Under the pieces are notes generated by a model. It worked only from the letters and a program-made list of their open reading frames with translations, did no database searches and was not told the origin of the DNA. A program made the position numbers and the translations under genes. Positions 17,521-26,021 of a DNA stretch of 64,000 nt are shown here, piece after piece. This DNA comes from CAYRUD01 sp964427425 (lineage in GTDB: Bacteria; Chlamydiota; Chlamydiia; Chlamydiales; FEN-1388): the NCBI GenBank assembly GCA_964427425.1, contig CAYRUD010000002.1, forward strand, positions 89,657 through 153,656. The letters run 5' to 3'. The first letter of the stretch is position 1. Each line of letters opens with the position of its first letter.

Positions 17521-19416
17521 TTACAAGTCTATCCCAACAGAAGCAGAAACTATTTCTTTATCATTCCTTAAATGTTCGCTCACATACAAGAGAGCCCTGC
17601 TATATTTCTTTACAAGTAAACAGATAATCCCCCTATCCTCCTCATCTAGTGAATTTTTTATTAGAATCGGTAAACACATCTTCTCTAACCCAATAAGAGT
17701 TTGAGTCCAGCGGCTATTTTTATCTCGTTCGTTGAGGTCAAGTTCACGAATTTGGTTTACATAGTCTTTTAATGAATTAACAAGCTGATCAATAACCTTT
17801 GTCGCGAATTTCATATCATACAAACAACCAATCTGACGCAAGCTCACGAGAATTACCTTAAGATCGCTATATGTTTTTTTAAGCAATTCGTTTTCAGTGT
17901 CAAATTCCTGTTGCCCTGCTTGGTTGGTTTTCATTCGTTGTTCGATCCTTTTTAAATTGAGAGAACATGTAGACAACGCTTCAAATCCAGATCGAATTGC
18001 CTCAACAGACCCTTCCTTATCACTTGAAGATTCGATACACGCTGAGAAGAGTGGATTTATGTTAAGCACTTGGGATTTAAGACCTCCATCATCTTGCAAG
18101 TCTTTACTTGCATGTTTGAAAGCAAAGATATTATTTTTGATAGCAGCCGCAACAACTTCTCTATCATTTTTTAGGGCATCATCGGCATATTTAAGAGCTG
18201 CGCCGAATTCTGAGATAAATTTTAAAAATAGTTCCCGGTCTTTGCTCATCTCTGAAATAAAAGAGCTAAAAGCATCTTTTATAGGGCGTAGATCCACTAC
18301 ATCGTCAGCCTTGTATGATATCAAATTCATCATGTCAAGGATAGCGCTTGCTTCTTTGTTTTCTATTTCACCTTTTGAAAATAACAAGCTGCCGAAGTTT
18401 TTTACGTAGGAGCACATAGCCATAAAACTCTGTGGAGGAATAGGCCTTTTATTGAAGATCAATGTCTTTATGTTTTTGTAGGCAGGCTCAAAAAAGTTTT
18501 GTTTTAAATAGTTTATCTCTGTTTCAAGAAACTTTTTACTAATATGTTGAATGACTTCTGGATTTATCGAAAAGGCCATTTTGAATATGAGCTTATTGTT
18601 TTTATGGAATGGACAAGCATTTTCATAACTCAGTGGTGATAGCATAAGCATAAGACAGATCAACGCATCGTCTCCAGAGTTCTCCTCCATTAATCTTTTA
18701 ATAAACCTATCCAAAATTACTTGCAGGCTTTTCTCGACCTCAGGAGCCACTTTGACGATATTCTGAGATATTCTTGACCTTTTTGAAGTTTCATACATAG
18801 GTTGATGTATCTTAGACATCAAATGAAACAAGTATGAGACAAGATAGTGGACAGTATCCATGTCTTCGCTATAAACACGATCAAGCACCCCCCGGAACTC
18901 TTCCAACACTTCAGCGCAATTTTCTGAAGGGTTACCACTTATTGTGTCAATTATACGTTTCAATCCTACTACGATCTCAGAAGCATTCCTTGATAACTTT
19001 GTTTTATCAATTGTGATACTTAGCTTAGTTATAGAGCTTTCCCCTCGGAGAAATATTGGAACCATAAAACTATTGCCCTCTACAACATAAAGAACTGAGG
19101 CTATCCTACCCCCATACAGCTTCCCAATCGAGTCAGAAGAAGAAGTAGCATCTCTTCCACCTTGGGATTGCGATAATGCTTGAGTAGGTGTAGAGACTGA
19201 TCGACTCACTCCAGGAGAAGCTGAAGCACTAGAACTTACTTGTTGTGAAGCGCTCACTACTTGCTGCGCAACTTGATTAACTCTGTTTTCGGTTTGAGCG
19301 CTCGAGTTTGAAGTGGTGGACTCTGGAATAAACGGAGCGAGAGAATAAGATGATGATGATGAGCTAGTAGTAGGACTAGGATGCACAGAAGGTAATATTG
19401 TACTATTGATATTCAT
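17521..19416 (-). CDS. DUF4116-like protein with Ser-rich head (copy B, C-terminally truncated)
   Basis: 631-residue paralogue of the 13320-15440 protein. The same architecture is seen: a Ser/Thr/Gln-rich head with NRVNQVAQQVV, a helical middle, and the repeat 'LKNDREVVAAAIKNNIFAFKHASKDL' near residue 430. It ends at ASVGIDL and lacks the last about 70 residues and the ILRS/IVRS-type tail of its relative, so it appears truncated by a deletion or frameshift at its 3' end. I use the ATG at 19416, which aligns with the paralogue's MNIN start and has GGAAA upstream; an upstream TTG is unlikely. May be functional or decaying. Confidence 0.72.
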   Translation of the reverse strand: MNINSTILPSVHPSPTTSSSSSSYSLAPFIPESTTSNSSAQTENRVNQVAQQVVSASQQVSSSASASPGVSRSVSTPTQALSQSQGGRDATSSSDSIGKLYGGRIASVLYVVEGNSFMVPIFLRGESSITKLSITIDKTKLSRNASEIVVGLKRIIDTISGNPSENCAEVLEEFRGVLDRVYSEDMDTVHYLVSYLFHLMSKIHQPMYETSKRSRISQNIVKVAPEVEKSLQVILDRFIKRLMEENSGDDALICLMLMLSPLSYENACPFHKNNKLIFKMAFSINPEVIQHISKKFLETEINYLKQNFFEPAYKNIKTLIFNKRPIPPQSFMAMCSYVKNFGSLLFSKGEIENKEASAILDMMNLISYKADDVVDLRPIKDAFSSFISEMSKDRELFLKFISEFGAALKYADDALKNDREVVAAAIKNNIFAFKHASKDLQDDGGLKSQVLNINPLFSACIESSSDKEGSVEAIRSGFEALSTCSLNLKRIEQRMKTNQAGQQEFDTENELLKKTYSDLKVILVSLRQIGCLYDMKFATKVIDQLVNSLKDYVNQIRELDLNERDKNSRWTQTLIGLEKMCLPILIKNSLDEEDRGIICLLVKKYSRALLYVSEHLRNDKEIVSASVGIDL

Positions 19417-19564
19417 ATTTTCCGTAAGGTTCAATTTTATAAATAAAATTGATAATAATAAACAACCACTAATTAAACTTCAGCATTATTATTTGCATAA
19501 TATATTTATATTGAGAGCAATCTAGCAGCTTATATCTGAGAAGAAAGAGAATTTTTACAATAAA

Positions 19565-19740
19565 ATGAAAGCATGGAGTGAGGCTGTTCCAAGTTAGCTG
19601 CTGACGCAAGCTCAACCCCTATTAATAGATACGCACGAAGGATCCAATACAATCAAAGCAATCCATATTGTAGCTTGAAGTCGGTAATAGAAAGAAGGAT
19701 GAATTGTTCTAAGCTTCTCATATCGAATACGAGAGCTGAA
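19565..19740 (+). pseudogene. relic copy of the 15568-15816 stretch
   Basis: Diverged duplicate of 15637-15815. It begins with ATG and matches for ten codons, then meets a TAG. It shares a 21-base identical run (19637-19657) and a similar end (TATCGAATACGAGA). Part of the 312-base gap between the genes at 17521 and 19747, which holds no intact gene. Confidence 0.55.
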
Positions 19741-19746
19741 TAGCAC

Positions 19747-19947
19747 TTAAGTGAAATGTGATGTTACAGTGAGCGTATTATCCCTACACCCTTTCTCGTG
19801 TATAAGCGTCCTCGCTAATCGACTAATATCTTCTGTTAGTTCATTCACGAAAGATCGAGTCTGATTTACGTCTGGATGGATTTCTGTATTTGAAGAAGCT
19901 GAAGCTGATAATTGAATTGAATTGGACGAGATACTTTGTAAAGACAT
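19747..19947 (-). pseudogene. remnant of a 15837-17240-like gene (internal deletion)
   Basis: The first about 48 residues match the N-terminus of the 467-residue protein (identical first 15 residues, then VNQT-SFVNE-DISRLAR). About 1.2 kb is then missing and the sequence jumps to a copy of that gene's 3' end in the wrong frame ('gtgatgttac' followed by a match to the last codons). The 66-codon frame that remains would make a meaningless tail. The 5' flank is nearly identical to that of the intact copy, including the ribosome site. Clear pseudogene. Confidence 0.8.
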
Positions 19948-20094
19948 GACACCTTCCGTTCATTTAAGGCGGGAAAGTATATATCTATGACCACTTAAAA
20001 TTGAGTAAAAAATAAAGCAATAAATTGAGATGAAGCCAAATTAATTAGCATACAATTAATCAAGACAAACCGTTTTTAGATTCACATCTTTTAT

Positions 20095-21537
20095 TTACTC
20101 AGATCTCAAGATTGCTTGAGCACTCTTGAGCAATTTACTCCTGTCTTTAAAATTGGGAAGTGTATGCTTAATAGCTAATACATTCTTTTCCACAGCCTCA
20201 CAGAGAAACTCAATATCGTCTGCAAAATATTCAGAGTAATAAAGAACATCCTCATTCAGCATCACAGCCTTCAGCATAAACTCACGACTCAGTTGCAGCC
20301 GCTCTGATATGTACGTTAATGCCGCAGCTTCATTATGAAGTGCATTGAGACACAACTCTTCATCCTCACTAAGAGATGGATTCACATACCGTATAGCTAG
20401 ACCATACTTCCCAACAATTTTTAGAAGGGCCTCTTTGTCCTTTTCGAAGCTCTTTACTAAAGGAGCAAAGAACGAATCTTCTACAAGGTAAATTGTTATG
20501 GGATAATCATCTCTACATGAGTAATCAACATGCAAGAGCTCAGCCAATCTCAATGAAGTATAAAGAGCTATCTCTGTATCGTTAGGAAAATATTCGTCAG
20601 AAATATTAGAAAGAAGTTGATAATCATTTAATGCCTTTGATACCCCATCATTGCTCACTAAGCTCTCTGTAAGCCTCTTTACCGCTATAGCGATTGCGTG
20701 CATGATGAACGCTTTATCTTGAAGAACTGGGGCGGCTATATATTGTATCGCAGAGCAATCATTCATGAATGCTTTCAATGCAACCCCCTTATCGCTTTTG
20801 CATTCATCACTCGCGTATTGAAGAGCTACACCATAATTACTGACAACTGATCGAACGACATCTCGATCATTTTTAAAAGCCTCCACCACATTTTTATAAA
20901 AAAGTTTCACAACTCTAAACTGAGAGGCTTCTATTGTCTGACTTGAGCGTCCATTGTATCCAAAGAGAAATGATGATAATGACCGCAAGACAGCGAGGAG
21001 GTGTTTTCTCCCCAAAAGAACAACGTTCTCATGATCCCCATAACCCCACGAAAGAAATTCCTGGAGAAGAGATGATACGCCTTCAATATCTCCTCTGTTT
21101 TCCTTAATAGCCCTCTCAAGTCGTCCTAATACAGCTTTAACATCTACAACAGAGCTACTTTCTTGCACTTCATTCAAGGATCCGATATCTAAGCGGCATC
21201 CATGGGCACCCTCTAATCCAATTGAATAATTCATTAAAATGGTATTGCTTGAAGTTTCAGTCTCTTCTGCTGTTGATTGAAAAACAGCTTGTATATCACC
21301 TTGAGGAGACAATACGGAAGGTATCACATGTAAATGCAACGGCCGAGTTCTAGAAAACGGATATATGACTTGACGGGTTCTAAAGTCTCCTCTTTGCTCT
21401 TGAATATTCTCCACGCGAGGGAACAATTCAGAATTTTGTGAGAGGGGCTCGAGCCTTGGTTGCTCGAGTCTTGAATATTGCGTTCTCAGAATCGACATGA
21501 CGGATACGACTGATGTAGTAATTAACCCTTGGGACAC
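20095..21537 (-). CDS. DUF4116-like repeat protein, last of the array
   Basis: 480-residue protein of unknown function with DUF4116-like repeats in the C-terminal two thirds ('FKNDRDVVRSVVSNYGVALQY', 'CKSDKGVALKAFMNDCSAIQY', 'LSEDEELCLNALHNEAAALTY'). It ends AILRSE. The N-terminal about 130 residues are unrelated to the other members. The frame opens at GTG 21537; an ATG at 21498 is an equally possible start because neither has a strong ribosome site. The 3' end is duplicated as a relic at 17388-17429. Confidence 0.78.
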   Translation of the reverse strand: MSQGLITTSVVSVMSILRTQYSRLEQPRLEPLSQNSELFPRVENIQEQRGDFRTRQVIYPFSRTRPLHLHVIPSVLSPQGDIQAVFQSTAEETETSSNTILMNYSIGLEGAHGCRLDIGSLNEVQESSSVVDVKAVLGRLERAIKENRGDIEGVSSLLQEFLSWGYGDHENVVLLGRKHLLAVLRSLSSFLFGYNGRSSQTIEASQFRVVKLFYKNVVEAFKNDRDVVRSVVSNYGVALQYASDECKSDKGVALKAFMNDCSAIQYIAAPVLQDKAFIMHAIAIAVKRLTESLVSNDGVSKALNDYQLLSNISDEYFPNDTEIALYTSLRLAELLHVDYSCRDDYPITIYLVEDSFFAPLVKSFEKDKEALLKIVGKYGLAIRYVNPSLSEDEELCLNALHNEAAALTYISERLQLSREFMLKAVMLNEDVLYYSEYFADDIEFLCEAVEKNVLAIKHTLPNFKDRSKLLKSAQAILRSE

Positions 21538-21561
21538 ATCTATTCTGCCTATCCGTAACCT

Positions 21562-22428
21562 TCAAAGCAAAGAATCTTTTAGCCCTTCTATGAATGTCAA
21601 GGTATATGGTTGGATTGCCTTCTTCTTAATGATAATATCCAGCGGATATAATTCTTCTTGAAGAGGTCGTCTTAGAGCAAAAGGATCACACTGACTCCAC
21701 AATAGAGATATAGATTGAGCTCCTGCATTAAACCAGGTCATAGCAATAAAAAGAGCTCCTTGTTGGATGTTTGACTCCAACTCTTCTTTCAACACGTCGA
21801 CAAACTGATGAAGAAAATGTACCCTCTCGAGCGCAACTGATTTTGATACCTCTAGCTGAAGTGTGTTTGCAAGAGGAAAGAGTTTCACGAAGAAGTGATC
21901 AAGGGCATAACGAGTGTCGTCATATGCTCTTTGAAGAGCAAAAGGGTCTTCTGAGTGGAGAATCTTCGATCCAATCTTACCAGCAGTATAGAAAAGACGC
22001 ACAACTCCTAAGGCGCCTAAAGCCTCCATACGATCAGCGTCTTGTAGAATCTTAGCCTCAATCGTAGTGGGTTCTACTTGAGCGGAAAAACTATGAGCAT
22101 GGATTGCGTGGTAGACATTAGGCAAACTTTTCGGATCAAACCCCATATCCTGTAAGATTTGAACCGCTTTATCTGCTGATAGCTTAGATGAAAGATGCCT
22201 TTCAGGATGATTCTTCGGAAGAGAGATAAGATCGTGAAAATACGCCGCAGCTAAAAGAGCCGGCATATCTATAGAGATGTTTTTCTCTACAGAAGCAATC
22301 TGACGGGCAATTTTCCACACCCTTTGAAAATGAGAAAGATCATGTGATGCATCGTGGGAAATATTTACCTGTTGTTTCCAAAAACGAATAAAGCGATCTT
22401 CCCACGATTGAACATCTACATGCATCAT
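21562..22428 (-). CDS. HD-domain phosphohydrolase
   Basis: 288-residue metal-dependent phosphohydrolase of the HD superfamily (YedJ/YpgQ-like). Metal ligands appear in order: His in 'DASHDLSHFQRVW' near residue 30, His-Asp in 'AAAYFHDLI' near 63, His in 'HAHSFSA' near 106, and Asp in 'LQDADRMEALGALGVVR' near 125. The 'DADRLEALGAIGIAR'-type motif is typical of this subgroup. Substrate unknown; a nucleotide is likely. The ATG at 22428 lies two bases after the stop of the dehydrogenase gene upstream, so the two are probably co-transcribed and coupled. A longer frame would overlap that gene. Confidence 0.85.
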   Translation of the reverse strand: MMHVDVQSWEDRFIRFWKQQVNISHDASHDLSHFQRVWKIARQIASVEKNISIDMPALLAAAYFHDLISLPKNHPERHLSSKLSADKAVQILQDMGFDPKSLPNVYHAIHAHSFSAQVEPTTIEAKILQDADRMEALGALGVVRLFYTAGKIGSKILHSEDPFALQRAYDDTRYALDHFFVKLFPLANTLQLEVSKSVALERVHFLHQFVDVLKEELESNIQQGALFIAMTWFNAGAQSISLLWSQCDPFALRRPLQEELYPLDIIIKKKAIQPYTLTFIEGLKDSLL

Positions 22429-22430
22429 TC

Positions 22431-23318
22431 TTACCGCGTCTCTTTTTCCTTTGTAGCAAGTGAGATTGCTGACCAATCCAGATCAGATCTATCCTTTTGA
22501 ATACCATCTTCCAATCGCTGAATGAGGAGGTCTGCTAACGGAAGATGTATATTCTCTCCTGCAGCTTCCTTAAAAAGCGAGATATCCTTATGCCCTAGTT
22601 TCATGGCAAATCCGGCTGGCTCGAACTGTTTCTCAACGATTACTTTTCCATAATTGATAACAGCCGGGCATTGAAAAATTGACTCGGAGTAAAAGGAATA
22701 AAGCTCTTTTGGGTTCACACCATTTGTTTCTGCAAATGAAAATGCCTCTGAAAGAGATTCAACGATACTTAAGAGCATAAAATTACCAGAAAGCTTTACT
22801 ATCATAGCATTCTTAGCCTCAGTACCAAAGTCATACACCTTTTGACTCAGATGAGTGAGAAGCGTAAGAGCTCTACCCTTGCCCTTATTAGCACCGGCAC
22901 AGCAGATAATAAGTTTTCTTGCTTTTGCCGCGTCAGGCTTTCCAAAAACTGGAGCCGCTATGAATTCAATCCCCTTTTTATGGTGAAGATCCTCCAACCG
23001 CTTTGTAAGCTCGGGACTTACAGTACTCATCGATATATGAATAAATCCTGTGCGACTCGAAGAAAGAAGTCCATCTTTACCTTCAGCGACTGTTTGGAGA
23101 GCTTCGTCATTTGCCAGCATTGTAATCACAAAAGAGACCTTCTCCGCTGCCTCTTTCGGCGAATTCAAAAGATGAGCGCCCTCTAATAATAATTCATTAC
23201 AAGCTTCTTTCGTACGATTGTAGACATACAACTCATAGCCGCTCTTGAGGATGTTGTGCGCAATCTCTTTTCCCATTTTCCCCAAGCCGATAACCGCGAC
23301 AGCTTCTTTCACGTGCAT
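22431..23318 (-). CDS. NAD(P)-dependent beta-hydroxyacid dehydrogenase
   Basis: 295-residue enzyme of the 3-hydroxyisobutyrate/6-phosphogluconate dehydrogenase family. N-terminal Rossmann motif GLGKMG near residue 12; 'VYNRTKEA' near 33 suggests NADP preference through the Arg-Thr pair; the catalytic Lys is in VKLSGNFML near residue 174. Family members reduce succinic semialdehyde, glyoxylate or tartronate semialdehyde; the substrate cannot be told. Followed directly by the HD protein gene, giving a two-gene unit of possible detoxification role (inference). Confidence 0.88.
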   Translation of the reverse strand: MHVKEAVAVIGLGKMGKEIAHNILKSGYELYVYNRTKEACNELLLEGAHLLNSPKEAAEKVSFVITMLANDEALQTVAEGKDGLLSSSRTGFIHISMSTVSPELTKRLEDLHHKKGIEFIAAPVFGKPDAAKARKLIICCAGANKGKGRALTLLTHLSQKVYDFGTEAKNAMIVKLSGNFMLLSIVESLSEAFSFAETNGVNPKELYSFYSESIFQCPAVINYGKVIVEKQFEPAGFAMKLGHKDISLFKEAAGENIHLPLADLLIQRLEDGIQKDRSDLDWSAISLATKEKETR

Positions 23319-23385
23319 ATCCTCACCCTCTTGTAATGTACATTAGCTCAAAAAGAGGGACATTACTTTCTATTATTGTTTTCTA

Positions 23386-24369
23386 TCAAATCTCTTTTAA
23401 AGAGGACGTTAAGACTGTGGCGAAATCTTCTCCAAACAGTTTTCGAACTGAACGTAAGACATTTTGTTGTAAGAAGAAAAATTCATGTGAGAGAGAGGCC
23501 GCCTGGCTTGCCTCCGCCATATTATCGAGTTTGAAATAATCATTCTTTCTTAAGAAGAGAAGAGATCCTAGAAAATACATCCAGACAAATAATCTCTCAG
23601 ATTCTCTTCTAAGATACTGCGTGTATTTCTCTTCAGAGGCTGGATCCACATATTGCTCAGCATGGAATAGGGCAGCTTCCTTTCCTTCAAACTCACTATG
23701 AATTTTTTCATAGAGGACATTCATCGAGGTGAAGCCACTTTTTAATCCATTGACCACTAGCTTTTGCCGTTCTTCATGTACCATTTCTTTTGCCTTGTCG
23801 GCTAAAGAAGAGACCTCTGGCAAAAGATGTCGACAGTAGACCCCGAGTTTAACCTTCTCATCCTCGGTTAAGTCCCATTCATCCATATTGTTCCATACAT
23901 GCTGCGCTTCAAGCATCGTATCGAGAACAGGTATCGTCTCATTATAGAAGTGAGATGATGGATCTTGAATCACTTGGAGTTCTGTATATTGGCTAAAGAA
24001 GCGCCCCCTGTCGAGCTCACTTAAGAAATCGCCGGGCATCGGCTCACTGACGATTGAGCACTCAGTCTCTTCTGGGGATGGAGGAAGTCTTAACCCGCTT
24101 TCTGATTCAGACTCAAGATTACTCGTTACCAGCTCTGTTTCTGAATCGTCTTGTGAATAATTACCTCGTTGATAGTAACTCCAACTCGTTCCACCATCAT
24201 CATAAAGTGAATATCGCTGACGAGGCGGCACTAGATCATCTTCGAGAATATTTTCATCGAGCTGAGATGCAGTGCTTGAAATTTCATCATCGTCTACCAC
24301 CTCTGTTTCGACAAATTGGTCAATTACTGACGAGATAGAACTTGAGGAACTATTATGGCCTATTCTCAT
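23386..24369 (-). CDS. hypothetical acidic protein
   Basis: 327-residue protein with no family I recognise. The first about 130 residues are acidic and Ser-rich (SSSSSISS, many Asp/Glu) and probably disordered; the last 200 are predicted to be helical with 'DEWDLTEDEKVKLGVYCRHL' and several amphipathic stretches. No signal peptide, no membrane segment. The polar, Ser-rich N-terminus would suit type III export (inference). The ATG at 24369 has AAGGGG upstream; the frame extends 12 codons further without such a site. Confidence 0.62.
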   Translation of the reverse strand: MRIGHNSSSSSISSVIDQFVETEVVDDDEISSTASQLDENILEDDLVPPRQRYSLYDDGGTSWSYYQRGNYSQDDSETELVTSNLESESESGLRLPPSPEETECSIVSEPMPGDFLSELDRGRFFSQYTELQVIQDPSSHFYNETIPVLDTMLEAQHVWNNMDEWDLTEDEKVKLGVYCRHLLPEVSSLADKAKEMVHEERQKLVVNGLKSGFTSMNVLYEKIHSEFEGKEAALFHAEQYVDPASEEKYTQYLRRESERLFVWMYFLGSLLFLRKNDYFKLDNMAEASQAASLSHEFFFLQQNVLRSVRKLFGEDFATVLTSSLKEI

Positions 24370-24631
24370 TGTATTACCCCTTGCGTAAATGAATGAATAA
24401 AACAATTAGGCTCTTATTTTTGTGATATAAACGAGAAATAGAAAGAAATAAAATAGAAAGATTGAAACAGGGACGATTATTAAACACCTATAAGAGTTAC
24501 AATTCTTAGAAAAACACCTATTGCGAGAACACTCGATAATACAAAAATTCCTTAAAACAAATGCGCATTATTCGCTGTTTAAACTATCTTATCTGTCAAA
24601 TCTGACGAAGCAATACAGAGGATTTAGATAC

Positions 24632-25003
24632 ATGAAACCGCAAGGCATATTCTTAAGCTGGGTCGTTGTTGAAGATGTAAAAAAAGCGATCGAGTTTTAC
24701 ACGAAGACTCTTGGATTTACACTTCTTGAATATCATGAGCAATATGGTTGGGCTGAATTATCAGCAGGCAATGGATCTCGCCTCGGACTTGGAGTCTACA
24801 CTGATGAAGAAAAATTATTACCTGGATCGAACGCTGTAGTCACCATTGCAGTTGATGACCTTGAAGCTTCAATCAAAGAACTTAAGGAAAAGGGCGTCTC
24901 TTTTGTCGGAAAAGTCATCGATATACCTGGCCACGTAAAAATGCAATCCATCCGAGATAAAGATGGCAATATGCTCCAACTTGTTCAAATGTACAGACAG
25001 TAG
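24632..25003 (+). CDS. VOC-superfamily protein (glyoxalase/bleomycin-resistance-like)
   Basis: 123-residue single VOC domain: 'VVEDVKKAIEFYTKTLGF' near residue 12, then 'LGLGVYTDEEK', 'VDDLEASIKELKEKGVSF' and a final 'IRDKDGNMLQLVQ' with the usual metal-ligand Glu replaced by Gln. That Gln means metal-dependent catalysis is uncertain. Members include glyoxalase I, dioxygenases and antibiotic-binding proteins. The ATG at 24632 follows GAGGA and gives the normal domain length, although the frame stays open further upstream. Confidence 0.82.
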   Translation: MKPQGIFLSWVVVEDVKKAIEFYTKTLGFTLLEYHEQYGWAELSAGNGSRLGLGVYTDEEKLLPGSNAVVTIAVDDLEASIKELKEKGVSFVGKVIDIPGHVKMQSIRDKDGNMLQLVQMYRQ

Positions 25004-25017
25004 AGAATCTATGCTAT

Positions 25018-25041
25018 ACAGCTCTCGTTCTTGAGGGCTGT
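25018..25041 (+). terminator. hairpin after the VOC gene
   Basis: Nine-base arms (25018-25026 with 25033-25041, one G-T pair) and a six-base loop, 15 bases after the stop. There is no T tail, so termination is only possible. Confidence 0.4.
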
Positions 25042-25162
25042 AACGACAAACACTTCAAGCGAGTCCAAACCGTTGGTCTTATCAAATAAATATTTTAATG
25101 ATAAGGAGTAGATAGAGCCTAGTATCTTAATCAATTAGAGATTGAGTGAGACAGAGAAAACT

Positions 25163-25903
25163 ATGATTTTCTTCATCATCATCGCCTTAGTGACAACTCT
25201 CTTTTTTCTGATCGTAAAGCCACAGCGGAAAGATCCCCGCAACATATCTGCACGGTCACAATCATCCACTCATCTTTATGAATTATCGCTGCTAGTAAAC
25301 AATACACTGCCAGAAAACACTAGTTATCAGCATAAGCCGACCATTGTCTCATGGGGATCCGACACTCATAATGCATATATATGCCAGACAGATTGTAGCG
25401 AGCTTATCTCATCTCTTCTTATGCACACATATACATGGACAAGAGATGATCTACAGGCAAAAATTGGAAAGAAACGCCCTTATGCTCGCGACTATTTCCG
25501 AGCTATCGTAGACGAGCAATACTTTGAGCGAGTCAGACACATTCAAGATGTCGCCCCTGGTGATTTTATAGCTGTTACATATCCACTTGGTTTTGATGAT
25601 ACCGGGCACATTATGGTAGTTCATTCGAAACCGATTCAACGCGTAGCCACTCCCCCTCTTATCTCTGAAAGGAATCAATGGGATGTTGAGGTAATCGACT
25701 GCACAAAAAAAGGGCATGGACTTCACGACTCTAGACGCATAGGCAAAGGAGTATACCGCCCTGGAATAGGAAAAGGATTTATACGCTTATATACAACACG
25801 TGCGGGAGATATTACTGGATACACCTGGAGTACCTCATCGACATCCATTTATAATAGCAATAACGAGCACCCTCTTGCGATCGGCAGACTCATCAGCGAA
25901 TAA
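25163..25903 (+). CDS. membrane-anchored NlpC/P60-like cysteine hydrolase (putative)
   Basis: 246-residue protein with an N-terminal hydrophobic segment (about residues 2-20) and a soluble domain. The domain has 'CQTDCSELISSLL' near residue 76, where the Cys before a helix matches the nucleophile of NlpC/P60 peptidases, and 'VAPGDFIAVTYP ... DTGHIMVV' near residues 132-153, where the His matches the second catalytic residue. These enzymes cut peptidoglycan stem peptides, or in some families act as amidases. Chlamydial NlpC/P60 proteins are known to act on peptidoglycan during division. A TTG at 25142 would add seven residues. The fold assignment is by motif only. Confidence 0.65.
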   Translation: MIFFIIIALVTTLFFLIVKPQRKDPRNISARSQSSTHLYELSLLVNNTLPENTSYQHKPTIVSWGSDTHNAYICQTDCSELISSLLMHTYTWTRDDLQAKIGKKRPYARDYFRAIVDEQYFERVRHIQDVAPGDFIAVTYPLGFDDTGHIMVVHSKPIQRVATPPLISERNQWDVEVIDCTKKGHGLHDSRRIGKGVYRPGIGKGFIRLYTTRAGDITGYTWSTSSTSIYNSNNEHPLAIGRLISE

Positions 25904-26021
25904 GCACCGATGCAATGCCCAACACATTTCAAAAATAGAGTTGAATAGACTTTGCATTAAGAATTGTAGATGTGATATCCCTCTCTTCTCCGTAAAACCA
26001 TTATCACACTCAAGCTTGTTT

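Larger units (their letters stand above)
13320..20097. repeat. diverged tandem duplication of a two-gene block
   Basis: Unit A (about 13320-17429) holds the 706-residue gene, the small plus-strand ORF, the 467-residue gene and a C-terminal relic. Unit B (about 17521-20097) holds the 631-residue paralogue, the broken small ORF, the remnant of the second gene and the 3' end of the gene at 20095. Order and strands are the same in both. Matching landmarks include the gene starts, the shared 21-base run and the KLLKSAQ...LRSE ends. Confidence 0.8.

Noticed and set aside
17897..18409. 170-codon plus-strand frame inside the 631-residue DUF4116-like gene
   Set aside because: It is a shadow of the real minus-strand gene: no ribosome site, and it does not correspond to anything in the paralogue at 13320.
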